In this document: positions 8,766-18,795 of the stretch, one piece after another | How the letters are laid out: each line of letters starts with the position of its first letter | Numbering within the stretch: the stretch's first letter is position 1 | From: Burkholderia multivorans ATCC BAA-247 | GTDB taxonomy: Bacteria > Pseudomonadota > Gammaproteobacteria > Burkholderiales > Burkholderiaceae | Assembly: GCF_000959525.1 (NCBI RefSeq) | Contig: NZ_CP009832.1 | Coordinates: 3,100,001-3,164,000 of the forward strand | Direction of reading: 5' to 3' | DNA length: 64,000 bases | Position numbers and translations under genes: made by a program | Notes under the pieces: generated by a model | Seen by the model: only the letters and a program-made list of their open reading frames with translations | Told to the model about the DNA's origin: nothing | Databases searched by the model: none

Positions 8766-10271
8766 ATGAAAGCCAGCCTCCAACTCCGCCTGTCGCAACA
8801 TCTGGCGCTGACGCCCCAGCTACAGCAGTCGATCCGGCTCCTGCAGTTGTCGACGCTCGAATTGCAGCAGGAAGTGGCGATGGCGGTCGCCCAGAACCCG
8901 CTGCTCGAGAACGACGACGAATGGATCGCGAGTCCGCTGCGCGTTGCGGCGGACGGCTCGCTGATCGCGCAGACGCCGCCCGTGTCGAACGGCGAGCCGG
9001 CCATCGCGAACGGCAACGGCCAGTCGAGCGATCGTGCGGAGCGCGACGAACCGGCCGGCGCCGACGAATACGACGGCTACGCGGCCGGCGACGCGAGCGA
9101 CGGCCCGCAGTGGAACCTCGACGAATTCGGCCGCGCGAGCGGCGCCTCCGACGACGACGATCTGCCGCCGCTGCAGGTACAGGAAGCGGCGACGTCGCTG
9201 CGCGATCATCTGTCCGCGCAGCTGCGCGTCACGCAGGCAAGCCCGCGCGATCGCGCGCTCGTGATGTTCCTGATCGAGTCGCTCGACGACGACGGCTACC
9301 TGACCGCATCGCTCGACGAGGTGCTCGCCGATCTGCCGCCCGAACTCGAAGTCGACTGCGACGAACTGAACGCGGCGCTCGCGCTGCTGCACAGCTTCGA
9401 TCCGGCCGGCGTCGGCGCGCGTTCGGCATCGGAATGCCTGAAGCTGCAGCTGCTGCGGCTCGATCCGTCCCCGACGCGCACGCTCGCGCTCGAGATCGTG
9501 TCGCAACATCTGGAACTGCTCGCCGCGCGCGATTTCACGCGGTTGCGCAAGCATCTGAAGGCCACCGACGACGCGCTGCGCGACGCACACGCGCTGATCC
9601 GCTCGCTCGAGCCGTTCCCCGGCGCGGCCTACGGCAAGGCCGAAGCCGACTACGTGGTGCCCGACATCATCGTGAAGAAAGTCGGCCAGGGCTGGCAGGC
9701 CGAACTCAATCCCGAGGTCGTGCCGAAGCTGCGCATCAACAACCTGTACGCGAACATCCTGCGCAACAGCCGCGGCGATCCGTCGGCCGGCTCGCTGAAG
9801 CAGCAGCTGCAGGAAGCGCGCTGGCTCATCAAGAACATCCAGCAGCGGTTCGACACGATCCTGCGCGTCGCGCAGGCGATTGTCGAACGTCAGAAGAATT
9901 TCTTTGCGCACGGCGAAATTGCCATGCGCCCCTTGGTTTTGCGGGAAATAGCTGATACGCTGGGCCTACACGAGTCGACTGTCAGCCGTGTGACAACGGG
10001 CAAGTACATGCTGACCCCGTTCGGGACGCTTGAATTTAAGTACTTCTTCGGATCGCACGTCTCGACCGACACCGGTGGCGCCGCATCGTCGACCGCCATC
10101 CGTGCCCTCATCAAGCAACTGATAGGAGCCGAAGACCCCAAATCGCCACTTTCGGACAGCCGCATTGCCGAGCTGCTGGCAGAACAAGGCTTCGTGGTCG
10201 CGCGCCGCACGGTTGCGAAATATCGCGAAGCCCTCAGGATCCCGGCAGTGAATCTGCGCAAGTCTCTTTAA
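8766..10271 (+). CDS. rpoN: RNA polymerase sigma-54 factor
   Basis: Alternative sigma factor for -24/-12 promoters that need enhancer-binding ATPases. Length 501 aa. The N-terminal glutamine-rich activator-interacting region starts at residue 1 ([19 protein letters not shown]). An acidic linker (about 50-140) follows, then the core-binding domain, the helix-turn-helix ([19 protein letters not shown]) and the RpoN box [12 protein letters not shown] near residue 485. The ATG at 8766 puts the conserved region I at the very N-terminus. It is followed by hpf and the PTS-Ntr genes as in many proteobacteria. Confidence 0.97.
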   Translation: MKASLQLRLSQHLALTPQLQQSIRLLQLSTLELQQEVAMAVAQNPLLENDDEWIASPLRVAADGSLIAQTPPVSNGEPAIANGNGQSSDRAERDEPAGADEYDGYAAGDASDGPQWNLDEFGRASGASDDDDLPPLQVQEAATSLRDHLSAQLRVTQASPRDRALVMFLIESLDDDGYLTASLDEVLADLPPELEVDCDELNAALALLHSFDPAGVGARSASECLKLQLLRLDPSPTRTLALEIVSQHLELLAARDFTRLRKHLKATDDALRDAHALIRSLEPFPGAAYGKAEADYVVPDIIVKKVGQGWQAELNPEVVPKLRINNLYANILRNSRGDPSAGSLKQQLQEARWLIKNIQQRFDTILRVAQAIVERQKNFFAHGEIAMRPLVLREIADTLGLHESTVSRVTTGKYMLTPFGTLEFKYFFGSHVSTDTGGAASSTAIRALIKQLIGAEDPKSPLSDSRIAELLAEQGFVVARRTVAKYREALRIPAVNLRKSL

Positions 10272-10278
10272 GCCTGCT

Positions 10279-10296
10279 GCCTGCCCGGCGGCAGGC
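10279..10296 (+). other. Stem-loop after rpoN
   Basis: GCCTGCC (10279-10285), loop CGGC, GGCAGGC (10290-10296), six bases after the rpoN stop. No T tract follows, so read-through into hpf is possible. It may pause polymerase or protect the rpoN mRNA end. Confidence 0.5.
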
Positions 10297-10429
10297 GTGT
10301 TCCGGCCACCGCGCACACGGGGAACAGGCCGGGCGACCTGTCCGCGATTCGCCGCCTCGTGCGGGACGGGCAAGTCGACCGGAGCGCCGCCTCGATGCGG
10401 CCGGGTGGTCACTCGCTTGGAGAAGCACT

Positions 10430-10789
10430 ATGAACCTGAAGATCAGTGGACATCATCTCGAAGTCACGCCTGCGATTCGCGAATACGTGATCACCAAGCT
10501 GGACCGGGTGCTACGGCATAGCGATCAGGTGATCGATGGCACTGTGATCCTCTCGGTCGACAACCACAAGGAAAAGGACAAGCAGCAGCGTGCGGAAATC
10601 AATCTGCACCTGAAGGGCAAGGACATCTTCGTCGAAAGTTCGAACGGCAACCTGTATGCAGCGATCGATCTGCTGATCGACAAGCTGGACCGCCAGGTCG
10701 TCAAGCACATGGAGCGCCTGCAGACGCACGCGCACGATCCGATCAAGCTGCAGCCGGCCGTCGACCAGATCGAACTGCCGCCGCAATAA
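10430..10789 (+). CDS. hpf: Ribosome hibernation promoting factor (short HPF/YfiA family)
   Basis: Binds the 30S subunit in stationary phase and promotes inactive 100S ribosomes. Length 119 aa, the short HPF form without the dimerisation domain of long HPF. The beta-alpha-beta-beta-beta-alpha fold starts [20 protein letters not shown], with a basic helix [16 protein letters not shown] near residues 83-98. ATG at 10430 is preceded by TTGGAG at good spacing. The position after rpoN is conserved in proteobacteria. An intrinsic terminator follows 20 bp later, so hpf probably ends the rpoN transcript. Confidence 0.95.
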   Translation: MNLKISGHHLEVTPAIREYVITKLDRVLRHSDQVIDGTVILSVDNHKEKDKQQRAEINLHLKGKDIFVESSNGNLYAAIDLLIDKLDRQVVKHMERLQTHAHDPIKLQPAVDQIELPPQ

Positions 10790-10809
10790 CCGTTACCGCA
10801 ACACAGCGC

Positions 10810-10835
10810 CGCCCGGTTCGCCGGGCGTTTTTTTT
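10810..10835 (+). terminator. Intrinsic terminator after hpf
   Basis: CGCCCGG (10810-10816), UUCG tetraloop, CCGGGCG (10821-10827), then eight T. A strong classical terminator separating rpoN-hpf from ptsN-hprK-rapZ. Confidence 0.92.
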
Positions 10836-10871
10836 GCGGTGCCGCGCAGCGGCGCCGAGGGTCGGCCGCGC

Positions 10872-10901
10872 TGCACCACGCGCGCGGCTGTGTTCTATAA
10901 T
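10872..10901 (+). promoter_or_regulatory. Putative sigma-70 promoter of ptsN-hprK-rapZ
   Basis: A perfect TATAAT (10896-10901) lies 140 bp before the ptsN start, just after the hpf terminator. The best -35 is weak (TGCACC, 10872-10877, 18-bp spacer). The leader between the predicted start (about 10908) and 11041 carries no recognised element. Confidence 0.55.
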
Positions 10902-11040
10902 GCTCCGGTTATCGCCGGGGGGCGTTGATCCGGTCGCCGTGCGTTGCAAGCTTCCGATGCCGAACGCCTTGATATCGTCGAACATGGACCATCAGTCTGC
11001 CGCCGCAAGGAGACCCCAGGCCGTCCAATCGCCTGCCAAC

Positions 11041-11496
11041 ATGAATCGCCTAGCCAAAATCCTGCCCATAGAGAACGTCGTCATCGACCTCTCCGTCACC
11101 AGCAAGAAACGCGTTTTCGAACAAGCCGGGCTGATCTTCGAGAATCAGAACGGCATCGCTCGCAGCACCGTCACGGACAATCTGTTCGCGCGCGAGCGCC
11201 TCGGCTCGACCGGTCTCGGCGAAGGCGTCGCGATTCCGCACGGACGCATCAAGGGCCTCAAGCATCCGCTCGCGGCATTCGTGCGGCTCGCCGATGCGAT
11301 CCCGTTCGAGGCCCCCGACGGCCAGCCGGTTTCCCTCCTGATTTTCCTGCTCGTTCCCGAGCAAGCCACACAGCAGCACCTCGAGATCCTGTCTGAAATC
11401 GCGCAGCTGCTGTCCGATCGCGACGCGCGCGAGCGTCTGCACAACGAAACGGATCCCGCCGAGTTGCATCGCCTGCTCACTCAGTGGCAACCTTGA
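11041..11496 (+). CDS. ptsN: Nitrogen-regulatory PTS enzyme IIA (EIIANtr)
   Basis: Regulatory phosphocarrier of the PTS-Ntr branch; its phosphorylation state controls targets such as K+ transport and nitrogen or carbon responses rather than sugar uptake. Length 151 aa, PTS EIIA type-2 domain. The phosphorylated His is His67 in GVAIPHGR. The ATG at 11041 gives the usual EIIANtr length. An in-frame ATG at 10984 would add 19 residues but has no ribosome site. An AAGGAG at 11009-11014 is too far upstream to serve 11041 well, so the start is moderately certain. hprK follows. Confidence 0.93.
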   Translation: MNRLAKILPIENVVIDLSVTSKKRVFEQAGLIFENQNGIARSTVTDNLFARERLGSTGLGEGVAIPHGRIKGLKHPLAAFVRLADAIPFEAPDGQPVSLLIFLLVPEQATQQHLEILSEIAQLLSDRDARERLHNETDPAELHRLLTQWQP

Positions 11497-11624
11497 GCTG
11501 ATCCGGGCGGAATATTTTCCCGAACGACGCGGCCGGCGCCGCCGCGCACGGCCACCCGGCGCCGGTCCGGCATCGCGACGTCCGTCGCCGTGCATCGATA
11601 CCGGCTCATTGGAGTGACGCAGTC

Positions 11625-12593
11625 ATGGATACGTCCAGCATCAACGCCCAGAGCATCTTCGACGACAACGCGGCCACGCTGAAGCTCAGCTGGCTGACGG
11701 GGCATGAAGGCTGGGAGCGCGGCTTCTCCGCCGATACCGTCGCGAACGCGACGTCGAGCGCCGACCTCGTCGGCCACCTGAACCTGATCCACCCGAACCG
11801 GATCCAGGTGCTCGGCGAAGCCGAGATCGACTATTACCAGCGGCAGACCGACGAAGACCGTTCGCGGCACATGGCCGAACTGATCGCGCTCGAACCGCCG
11901 TTCCTCGTCGTCGCCGGCGGCGCCGCGGCGCCGCCCGAGCTGGTGCTGCGCTGCACGCGTTCCTCCACGCCGCTGTTCACGACGCCGATGTCCGCAGCGG
12001 CGGTCATCGACAGCCTGCGTCTCTACATGTCGCGTATCCTCGCGCCGCGCGCGACGCTGGACGGCGTGTTTCTCGACATCCTCGGGATGGGCGTGCTGCT
12101 CACGGGCGACTCGGGCCTCGGCAAGAGCGAGCTCGGCCTCGAACTGATCAGCCGCGGTCACGGGCTCGTCGCCGACGATGCCGTCGATTTCGTCAGACTT
12201 GGCCCCGATTTCGTCGAAGGCCGCTGCCCGCCGCTGCTGCAGAACCTGCTGGAAGTGCGCGGCCTCGGCTTGCTCGACATCAAGACGATCTTCGGCGAAA
12301 CCGCGGTACGGCGGAAGATGAAGCTGAAGCTGATCGTGCAGCTCGTGCGGCGCCCCGACGGCGAATTCCAGCGCCTGCCGCTCGAAAGCCAGACCGTCGA
12401 CGTGCTCGGCCTGCCGATCAGCAAGGTGACGATTCAGGTGGCGGCCGGCCGCAACCTCGCGGTGCTCGTCGAGGCCGCCGTGCGCAATACGATCCTGCAG
12501 CTGCGCGGCATCGACACGTTGCGCGATTTCATGGATCGGCAACGACTCGCGATGCAGGATCCCGAAAGTCAGTTCCCCGGCAAGCTCGTCTAG
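11625..12593 (+). CDS. hprK: HPr kinase/phosphorylase
   Basis: Bifunctional enzyme that phosphorylates and dephosphorylates HPr on its regulatory serine. Length 322 aa. The N-terminal DRTGG-like domain (1-135) precedes the catalytic domain with Walker [10 protein letters not shown] (161-169), LVADDAVDF, and the HprK signature [15 protein letters not shown] (about 208-222). ATG at 11625 follows TTGGAGTGACGC. It sits between ptsN and rapZ, as in many betaproteobacteria. The partner NPr/HPr for this branch is not here, but an HPr domain occurs in the fused protein at 38506-41064. Confidence 0.95.
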   Translation: MDTSSINAQSIFDDNAATLKLSWLTGHEGWERGFSADTVANATSSADLVGHLNLIHPNRIQVLGEAEIDYYQRQTDEDRSRHMAELIALEPPFLVVAGGAAAPPELVLRCTRSSTPLFTTPMSAAAVIDSLRLYMSRILAPRATLDGVFLDILGMGVLLTGDSGLGKSELGLELISRGHGLVADDAVDFVRLGPDFVEGRCPPLLQNLLEVRGLGLLDIKTIFGETAVRRKMKLKLIVQLVRRPDGEFQRLPLESQTVDVLGLPISKVTIQVAAGRNLAVLVEAAVRNTILQLRGIDTLRDFMDRQRLAMQDPESQFPGKLV

Positions 12594-12669
12594 CGTCGGC
12601 GCATCGCCGCACACCGCCGCGATGCGCCGAGCCGGTGCTATGATGAAACGTCAGTTTTCCCAGGTTCCC

Positions 12670-13578
12670 ATGCGCATCGTCCTCATCACCGGCATTTCCG
12701 GCTCCGGCAAGTCCGTCGCGCTGAACGCGCTCGAAGACGCCGGCTATTATTGCGTCGACAACCTGCCGCCGCATGTGCTGCCCGAGCTCGCCCGCTACCT
12801 CGACGAAGCCGGTCAGCGCCGGCTCGCGGTCGCGATCGACGCGCGTTCGAGCGCGTCGCTCGACGAAATGCCCGGCCTGATCCGCTCGCTGTCGCGCGAG
12901 CACGACCTGCGCGTGCTGTTCCTGAACGCGAGCACGCAGGCGCTGATCCAGCGCTTCTCCGAAACGCGGCGGCGCCATCCGCTGTCCGGTTCGCCGTCGC
13001 ACGATGCGAACGTCGGGCTGCTGTCGTCGCTCGAGGAAGCGATCGAGCGCGAACGCGAACTCGTTGCGCCGCTCGCCGAATTCGGCCATCAGATCGATAC
13101 CAGCACGTTGCGTGCGAACGTATTGCGCACGTGGGTCAAGCGCTTCATCGAGCAGAACAGCAACGACCTGATGCTGATGTTCGAATCGTTCGGCTTCAAG
13201 CGCGGCGTGCCGCTCGACGCCGACCTGATGTTCGACGTGCGCGCGCTGCCGAATCCGTATTACGACCACGAGCTGCGCCCGCTCACCGGGCTCGACCAGC
13301 CGGTCATCGCCTTCCTCGACGCACTGCCGATCGTCCATCAGATGATCGACGACATCCATGCGTTCCTGATGAAATGGCTGCCGCATTTCCGCGAAGACAA
13401 CCGGAGCTATCTGACCGTCGCCATCGGCTGTACGGGCGGCCAGCACCGGTCGGTGTTCATCGCGGAAACGCTTGCCGCGCGCTTTGCGTCCGCGGCGAAC
13501 GTGATCGTGCGGCATCGTGACGCGCCGGTGGATGTCGACGCGTCGTCGCGGCTCGTCACCGAGGTCGACCGACCTTAG
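12670..13578 (+). CDS. rapZ: RNase adapter protein RapZ (YvcJ/YhbJ family)
   Basis: P-loop protein that in E. coli binds GlmZ sRNA and recruits RNase E to control glucosamine-6-P synthase; in other bacteria it is a nucleotide-binding regulator. Length 302 aa. Walker A GISGSGKS (8-15) is at the N-terminus, followed by [22 protein letters not shown] and the C-terminal [15 protein letters not shown] typical of the family. I chose the ATG at 12670, which starts the family directly at MRIVLITG; upstream in-frame ATGs would add 16 unaligned residues. Linkage to amino-sugar metabolism is notable because the nag cluster is also in this window. Confidence 0.94.
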   Translation: MRIVLITGISGSGKSVALNALEDAGYYCVDNLPPHVLPELARYLDEAGQRRLAVAIDARSSASLDEMPGLIRSLSREHDLRVLFLNASTQALIQRFSETRRRHPLSGSPSHDANVGLLSSLEEAIERERELVAPLAEFGHQIDTSTLRANVLRTWVKRFIEQNSNDLMLMFESFGFKRGVPLDADLMFDVRALPNPYYDHELRPLTGLDQPVIAFLDALPIVHQMIDDIHAFLMKWLPHFREDNRSYLTVAIGCTGGQHRSVFIAETLAARFASAANVIVRHRDAPVDVDASSRLVTEVDRP

Positions 13579-13605
13579 CGACGCCCGCTCCTCCGTCGGC
13601 GCGCC

Positions 13606-14241
13606 ATGTCTTCCCTATCGACCACCCTGATCGACCTGCCGCTGTTTCCGCTGCACACGGTGCTGTTCCCCGGAGGCTTGCTGCCGCTGAAGGTGTTCGA
13701 GGCGCGCTATCTCGACATGGCGCGCACCTGCCTGCGTGACGACGCGCCGTTCGGCGTGTGTCTGCTGAAAAGCGGTCCGGAGGTCGCGCAGGACGGCGCG
13801 GTGTCGGTGCCCGAGACGATCGGCTGCATGGCGCGCATCATCGAATGCGATACGGGCGAATTCGGGATGCTCTATCTGCAGGCGATCGGCACGCAGCGCT
13901 TCGAGCTGCTGTCGTATCGCGTCGAATCGAACGGGCTGCTGGTCGGCATCGCGGAGCCGCTGCCCGACGACATCCCGCTCGAAGGCGAGCAGGCGCTCGC
14001 GCAGTTCGGCTCGTGCGCCGAAGTGCTCGAGCGCATCATCAGCGCGCTGCAGAAATCGGAGCCCGGGCGCCTGCCATTCGCCGAACCGTTCCGTCTCGAC
14101 GATCCGAGCTGGGTGTCGAACCGCCTCGCGGAACTGCTGCCGCTCGACCTGCGCGCACGGCAAAAGCTCATGGAGTTTCCCGATGTGGGCGCGCGCATCG
14201 ACGCGGTCCACCACGTGCTCGACCGGCACGGCTGGCTCTGA
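13606..14241 (+). CDS. Lon N-terminal (substrate-binding) domain protein
   Basis: A 211-aa cytoplasmic protein consisting of a LON_substr_bdg domain without ATPase or protease. The opening LPLFPLHTVLFPGGLLPLKV and the following FEARYLDMARTCL are characteristic. In proteobacteria such stand-alone domains are widespread, but their role is not established. ATG at 13606, 27 bp after rapZ, so perhaps the last gene of that operon. A 16-bp perfect palindrome (14240-14255) separates it from convergent mutY. Confidence 0.88.
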   Translation: MSSLSTTLIDLPLFPLHTVLFPGGLLPLKVFEARYLDMARTCLRDDAPFGVCLLKSGPEVAQDGAVSVPETIGCMARIIECDTGEFGMLYLQAIGTQRFELLSYRVESNGLLVGIAEPLPDDIPLEGEQALAQFGSCAEVLERIISALQKSEPGRLPFAEPFRLDDPSWVSNRLAELLPLDLRARQKLMEFPDVGARIDAVHHVLDRHGWL

Positions 14242-14271
14242 GCGCGGCCGCGCTCGGCCCGGCTTCGTTCG

Positions 14272-15384
14272 TTACAGCAGCGGCCCGCTCAGCGCGTCGA
14301 GCAGCTTGCGCACCGGCGCCGGCACGCCGTAGGCATCGAGTCCGCTCAGCGGCACCCATGCAGTATCGGCATCCTGCGCCTGAGCAAACGGCACGGCCGC
14401 GGCCTCACTCGCGACATCGCTGAGCCGCGGTTCGATCTCGAGCCGGAAATGCGTAAACGTATGCGTCAGCGGCGCGAGCGGCACCGGGCCGCCGCCGCCG
14501 AAACGGCGTGCGAGATCCGCGAGCTCGGCATCGCCGTCGGCCTGCGGCAAACTCCACAAGCCGCCCCAGATGCCGGCCGGCGGACGCCGCTCGAGCAGGA
14601 CGGCGTCGCCGTCGCGCAGCACGAGCATCCAGGTCTTGCGCGTCGGCACCGCCTTTTTCGGCCGCGCGGCCGGCAGTTCGCGCTGCCGCCCGGTCGACTG
14701 CGCGACGCAGTCGCCCGCGAACGGACAACGCGTGCAGTCGGGCTTGCCGCGCACGCAGAGCGTCGCGCCGAGATCCATCAACCCTTGTGTGTACGCGCTC
14801 ACGTCGTCCGGATGCGCCGCGTCGGGCAACAGCGATTCGGCGAGCGCCCACATGTCGTTTTCGACGCGCTTCTCGCCGGGAAACCCTTCGATGCCGAATA
14901 CGCGCGCGAGCACGCGCTTCACGTTGCCGTCGAGGATCGTCGCGCGTGCGCCGTAGGCGAACGATGCGATCGCCGCGGCCGTCGAGCGGCCGATGCCCGG
15001 CAGTTCGGCGAGCGCATCCGGCGTGGCCGGAAATGCGCCGCCGTGCTCGGCGACGACGACCTGCGCGCAGCGATGCAGGTTGCGCGCACGCGAGTAATAG
15101 CCGAGGCCGGCCCACAGCGCCATCACGTCGTCGATCGGCGCGGCCGCAAGCGCGGCGACGTCCGGATAGCGTTCGAGAAAGCGCGTGTAATACGGCACGA
15201 CGGTCGACACCTGCGTCTGCTGCAGCATGATTTCCGACAGCCAGATCCGGTACGGATCGCGCGTGTTCTGCCACGGCAGGTCGTGGCGGCCGTGCTGGCG
15301 CTGCCACGCGATCAGGCGCGGCGCGAACGTGCGATGCAGCGGCGTGACGGGAAAAGGAGCGGGGGCGATGCGGGGCGGCTTCAA
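14272..15384 (-). CDS. mutY: A/G-specific adenine DNA glycosylase
   Basis: Removes adenine mispaired with 8-oxoguanine. Length 370 aa. Catalytic Glu51 is in LSEIMLQQTQV; the helix-hairpin-helix is LPGIGRSTAAAI and the catalytic Asp is in ILDGNVKR. The 4Fe-4S loop is C-x6-C-x2-C-x5-C (ending GDC). A C-terminal NUDIX-like 8-oxoG recognition domain (about 245-360) completes the enzyme. The only suitable start in the frame is TTG at 15384; there is no ATG or GTG near the conserved N-terminus. It directly follows mutM (25 bp), so both 8-oxoG repair enzymes share an operon. Confidence 0.95.
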   Translation of the reverse strand: MKPPRIAPAPFPVTPLHRTFAPRLIAWQRQHGRHDLPWQNTRDPYRIWLSEIMLQQTQVSTVVPYYTRFLERYPDVAALAAAPIDDVMALWAGLGYYSRARNLHRCAQVVVAEHGGAFPATPDALAELPGIGRSTAAAIASFAYGARATILDGNVKRVLARVFGIEGFPGEKRVENDMWALAESLLPDAAHPDDVSAYTQGLMDLGATLCVRGKPDCTRCPFAGDCVAQSTGRQRELPAARPKKAVPTRKTWMLVLRDGDAVLLERRPPAGIWGGLWSLPQADGDAELADLARRFGGGGPVPLAPLTHTFTHFRLEIEPRLSDVASEAAAVPFAQAQDADTAWVPLSGLDAYGVPAPVRKLLDALSGPLL

Positions 15385-15409
15385 GTTTTGGAATCGGGAA
15401 AAGGAAGGT

Positions 15410-16237
15410 TCAACGCTGGCACGTCGGACAGAAGTAAGTCGAGCGCTGGCCCTGCACGATCTGCCGGATCGGCGTGCCGCACACGCGGCACGGCTCGCCC
15501 GCGCGATCGTAGACGAAGCAGTCGAGCTGGAAGTAGCCGCTCTCGCCGTTGCTGCCGACGAAATCGCGCAGCGTGCTGCCGCCGCGGTCGATCGCGTCCG
15601 CGAGCGTCGCGCGCACCGCGTCGGCGAGCCGTTCGTAGCGCGGGAGCGAGACTTTGCCGGCGGCCGTCGTCGGCCGGATGCCCGCGCGAAACAGGCTCTC
15701 CGACGCGTAGATGTTGCCGACGCCGACCACGATGTCGCCCGCGAGCAGCGCCTGCTTGACGGACACCGTGCGGCCGCGCGTGCGCCGATGCAGCAGCGCG
15801 CCGTCGAACGCCGGCGAAAACGGCTCGACGCCAAGGCTCGCGAGCAGCGGATGCGCATGCACGTCGCCCGCTTCGCGCGGATGCCACAGCACGGCGCCGA
15901 ACCGGCGCGGATCGCGAAAGCGCAGCACGAATTCGTCGAAGATCCAGTCGATGTGATCGTGCTTCGCGGCGACGGGCACGCCGCCTGCGGGCAGCACGCG
16001 CAGCGTGCCCGTCATGCCGAGATGGACGATGAACCAGCCCGCATCGACCTCGAACAGCAGATACTTGCCGCGACGCTCGACGGCGAGCACCTCGCGCGCG
16101 CGCAATTGCTCCGCGAGCTCCGCCGGCACGGGCCAGCGCAGCATCGCGGTGCGGACGTCGACACGCTCGACGCGGCGGCCCGCGACAAAGGGCGCAATGC
16201 CCCGCCGCGTGACTTCGACTTCTGGCAACTCTGGCAT
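15410..16237 (-). CDS. mutM: Formamidopyrimidine-DNA glycosylase
   Basis: Excises 8-oxoguanine and FapyG and cleaves the abasic site. Length 275 aa. The N-terminus MPELPEVEV supplies the catalytic Pro2 and Glu3. The H2TH region is [14 protein letters not shown]. The C-terminal zinc finger has four Cys (CRVCG ... FCPTCQ). ATG at 16237. The promoter lies in the 88-bp divergent gap with the TPR gene. Co-location with mutY gives a two-gene GO repair operon. Confidence 0.97.
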   Translation of the reverse strand: MPELPEVEVTRRGIAPFVAGRRVERVDVRTAMLRWPVPAELAEQLRAREVLAVERRGKYLLFEVDAGWFIVHLGMTGTLRVLPAGGVPVAAKHDHIDWIFDEFVLRFRDPRRFGAVLWHPREAGDVHAHPLLASLGVEPFSPAFDGALLHRRTRGRTVSVKQALLAGDIVVGVGNIYASESLFRAGIRPTTAAGKVSLPRYERLADAVRATLADAIDRGGSTLRDFVGSNGESGYFQLDCFVYDRAGEPCRVCGTPIRQIVQGQRSTYFCPTCQR

Positions 16238-16278
16238 GTTTTGCGGGTCTGAAGCTGGATGATCACGATCGTGCGTGT

Positions 16279-16300
16279 ATTGTAGCGAGCGCGATACAAT
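16279..16300. promoter_or_regulatory. Back-to-back -10 elements between mutM and the TPR gene
   Basis: ATTGTA (16279-16284) and TACAAT (16295-16300) form an inverted repeat with ten bases between. Each arm reads TACAAT, a five-of-six match to a sigma-70 -10, on one strand: the right arm faces the TPR gene, the left arm faces mutM. The -35 matches are weak in both directions. Confidence 0.5.
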
Positions 16301-16325
16301 CGGTTGAAACATCGAACGGATTTCC

Positions 16326-18149
16326 ATGACCCTGCCCTCGAAGCTGCTTCTGAAGCGCCCCGCCGCCGCGGGCGGCACGCGCGCGTTCCCGGTCCGCCGC
16401 GCGCTTGGCGCGGCCTTGCTCGCCGTCTGGACCCTGACCGCCTTTCCGGCTCACGCACAGGATCCGGCATCGGACGACGCGGAGTCGCAGGGTGCGTTCG
16501 ATCACGTGATGCCGGACGAGAAGAAGGATCTGCCGGCCGTCCCGCTCACGAGCCAGATCGTCTATCAGGTGCTCGCGGCCGAGGTCGCGCTTCAGCGCAA
16601 TCAGCCGGCCCCCGCGTACCAGACCTATCTCGCGCTCGCGCGCGACACGCGCGATCCGCGCATGGCGCAGCGCGCCACCGAAATCGCGCTCGGCGCGCAG
16701 AGCCCGGCCGACGCGTTGTCGGCCGCGAATCTGTGGCGCCAGTACGCGCCCGATTCGAATCGTGCATCGCAAGTCGACGCGGCGCTGCTCGTGCTCGCCG
16801 GCAAGCCAGCCGACGCGCAGCCGATGCTCGCCCGCGAACTCGCGCGCGCAACCGGCGACACGCGCGGCCCGGCGATCCTCGCGCTGCAGGCGCTGCTCGC
16901 GCGCGGCGCCGACCGCGTCGGTGGTCTCGCGGTGCTGAAGGACATGCTGAAGAACGACATGAACCGGCCGGAGGCGCATCTCGCGATCGCGCGGCAGCAG
17001 CTCGCGGTCGACGACAAGGACGGCGCCGCGCAGTCGCTGCGACGCGCGCTGCAGATCCGCCCCGACTACCTGCCCGCCGCGCTGATGCTGTCGCAGATGG
17101 GGCCGGCGGAGCGTGCGGCCGGCATCGCGTCGTTCGAGAAATACGTTCAGCAGAATCCAAAGTCGCGCGATGCGCGGCTCGCGCTGTCGCAGCTGTATCT
17201 GGCCGACGATCGGCTCGACGATGCGCAAAAGCAGTTCGAAACGATGCGCAAGCTCGATTCGAAGGACCCGACGCCGCTGATGGCGCTCGCGCTGATCAAG
17301 ATCCAGCAGAAAAAGCTCGACGACGCGACGGCCTACCTGAAGCAGTACGTGCAGCTCGGTGCGAAGCAGCCGGATCTCGACGTCGGCCAGGGTTACATCT
17401 ATCTCGCGCAAATCGCGATCGAACAGGGCAACGAGGCCCAGGCGTCGCAATGGCTCGACAAGGTCGACCAGACGAGCCAGCACTACCTGCCCGCGCAAAT
17501 CACGCGTGCGCAGCTACTGCAGAAGCAGGGCAAGACCGACGAGGCGCGCAAGGTGCTCGACGATCTGCCCGTCACCGACCCGCGCGACGCGGCCGTGATC
17601 GCGCGCACCGACGCGTCGATCCTGTTCACCGCGAAGCGCTACGCGGAAGCGGAGGCGCGGCTCTCGCGCGCGGTCGACGATTTCCCCGACGATCCCGACC
17701 TGCGCTACGACTACGCGATGGCGGCCGAGAAGACGGGCCACTACGCGGCGATGGAAAAGCAGCTGCGCGAGCTGATCCGCACGCAGCCCGACAATCCGCA
17801 GGCATACAACGCGCTCGGCTATTCGCTTGCCGATCGCAACCAGCGGCTGCCGGAAGCGAACAAGCTGATCGAAAAGGCGCTGTCGCTCGCGCCGAACGAC
17901 GCGTACATCATGGACAGCCTCGGCTGGGTCAAGTACCGGATGGGCGATACGGCCGGCGCCGCGAAGATCCTGCGCCGCGCGTACGACCTGCAGCCGAACG
18001 CCGAAATCGGCGCGCACCTCGGCGAAGTGCTGTGGAAGAGCGGCGCGCAGGACGACGCACGCTCCGCATGGCGCGCCGCGCAGAAGCTCGAGCCCGACAA
18101 CGAAACGCTCGTACAGACGCTGAAACGCTTCCAGATCAACGGTCTCTGA
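16326..18149 (+). CDS. Exported tetratricopeptide-repeat protein
   Basis: A 607-aa protein with a signal peptide (hydrophobic core about 25-40, cleavage near AHAQD) and many TPR units from about residue 75 to the end. The clearest units are [15 protein letters not shown] and [19 protein letters not shown] with canonical G/A/Y positions. It probably acts as a periplasmic or outer-membrane-associated scaffold. In betaproteobacteria it regularly precedes lolB and ispE. Its stop overlaps the lolB ATG (TGATG), so it is translationally coupled to the outer-membrane lipoprotein factor, which suggests an envelope role. The specific function is unknown. Confidence 0.88.
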   Translation: MTLPSKLLLKRPAAAGGTRAFPVRRALGAALLAVWTLTAFPAHAQDPASDDAESQGAFDHVMPDEKKDLPAVPLTSQIVYQVLAAEVALQRNQPAPAYQTYLALARDTRDPRMAQRATEIALGAQSPADALSAANLWRQYAPDSNRASQVDAALLVLAGKPADAQPMLARELARATGDTRGPAILALQALLARGADRVGGLAVLKDMLKNDMNRPEAHLAIARQQLAVDDKDGAAQSLRRALQIRPDYLPAALMLSQMGPAERAAGIASFEKYVQQNPKSRDARLALSQLYLADDRLDDAQKQFETMRKLDSKDPTPLMALALIKIQQKKLDDATAYLKQYVQLGAKQPDLDVGQGYIYLAQIAIEQGNEAQASQWLDKVDQTSQHYLPAQITRAQLLQKQGKTDEARKVLDDLPVTDPRDAAVIARTDASILFTAKRYAEAEARLSRAVDDFPDDPDLRYDYAMAAEKTGHYAAMEKQLRELIRTQPDNPQAYNALGYSLADRNQRLPEANKLIEKALSLAPNDAYIMDSLGWVKYRMGDTAGAAKILRRAYDLQPNAEIGAHLGEVLWKSGAQDDARSAWRAAQKLEPDNETLVQTLKRFQINGL

Positions 18150-18769
18150 TGCAGATGTTCCCGATGTTTTCCCTGTCTTCGCGCGCCTGTCGCGCCCTCG
18201 CGGCAGCCGGCGCGGCGCTCGCGCTCGCCGGTTGCGCAAGCACGCCGCCGTCCGCGCGGGCGCCTGCCGGCGGCACGCTTCAGACGGCCGCGACGCACGC
18301 CTATCACGGCCGCTTCGCGGTGCAGTACTACGACCGGCTCGGCAAGCAGCAAAACGTGTACGGCAATTTCGACTGGCAGGAGCACGGCAACGACGTGTCG
18401 CTCGAGCTGCGCAGCCCGCTCGGCCAGACGCTCGCGATCGTGAAGTCGACGCCGCGTGCAGCGTCGCTCGAACTGCCGAACCGCCAGCCGCAATATGCGG
18501 CGGACGTCGGCGAGCTGATGCAGAACATGCTCGGCTTCTCGCTGCCGCTCGCGGGCCTGCGCTACTGGCTGCTGCCGACGCCCGCGCCCGCGACGCCGGC
18601 CGAGACCGAACGCGATCCGGCCGACGGCACGCGCCTGAAGCAGATCCGCCAGGACGGCTGGACGATCGACTACCTCGCCTACGCGGACGCACCGGCCACG
18701 GGCGTCAGACGCGTCAACCTCGTGCGCGCGACGCCGCCGCTCGACATCAAGCTCGTGCTCGATCAGTGA
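18149..18769 (+). CDS. lolB: Outer-membrane lipoprotein insertion factor LolB
   Basis: Receives lipoproteins from LolA and inserts them in the outer membrane. Length 206 aa. The lipobox LALAGC places the acylated Cys at residue 29. The mature part shows the LolB core ([22 protein letters not shown], split across a beta-hairpin) and [12 protein letters not shown] near the end. ATG at 18149 overlaps the TPR-gene stop. ispE follows directly, the order seen in many proteobacteria (lolB-ispE-prs). Confidence 0.92.
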   Translation: MQMFPMFSLSSRACRALAAAGAALALAGCASTPPSARAPAGGTLQTAATHAYHGRFAVQYYDRLGKQQNVYGNFDWQEHGNDVSLELRSPLGQTLAIVKSTPRAASLELPNRQPQYAADVGELMQNMLGFSLPLAGLRYWLLPTPAPATPAETERDPADGTRLKQIRQDGWTIDYLAYADAPATGVRRVNLVRATPPLDIKLVLDQ

Positions 18770-18795
18770 GCACGCGCACCCGTTTCGATACCAGC

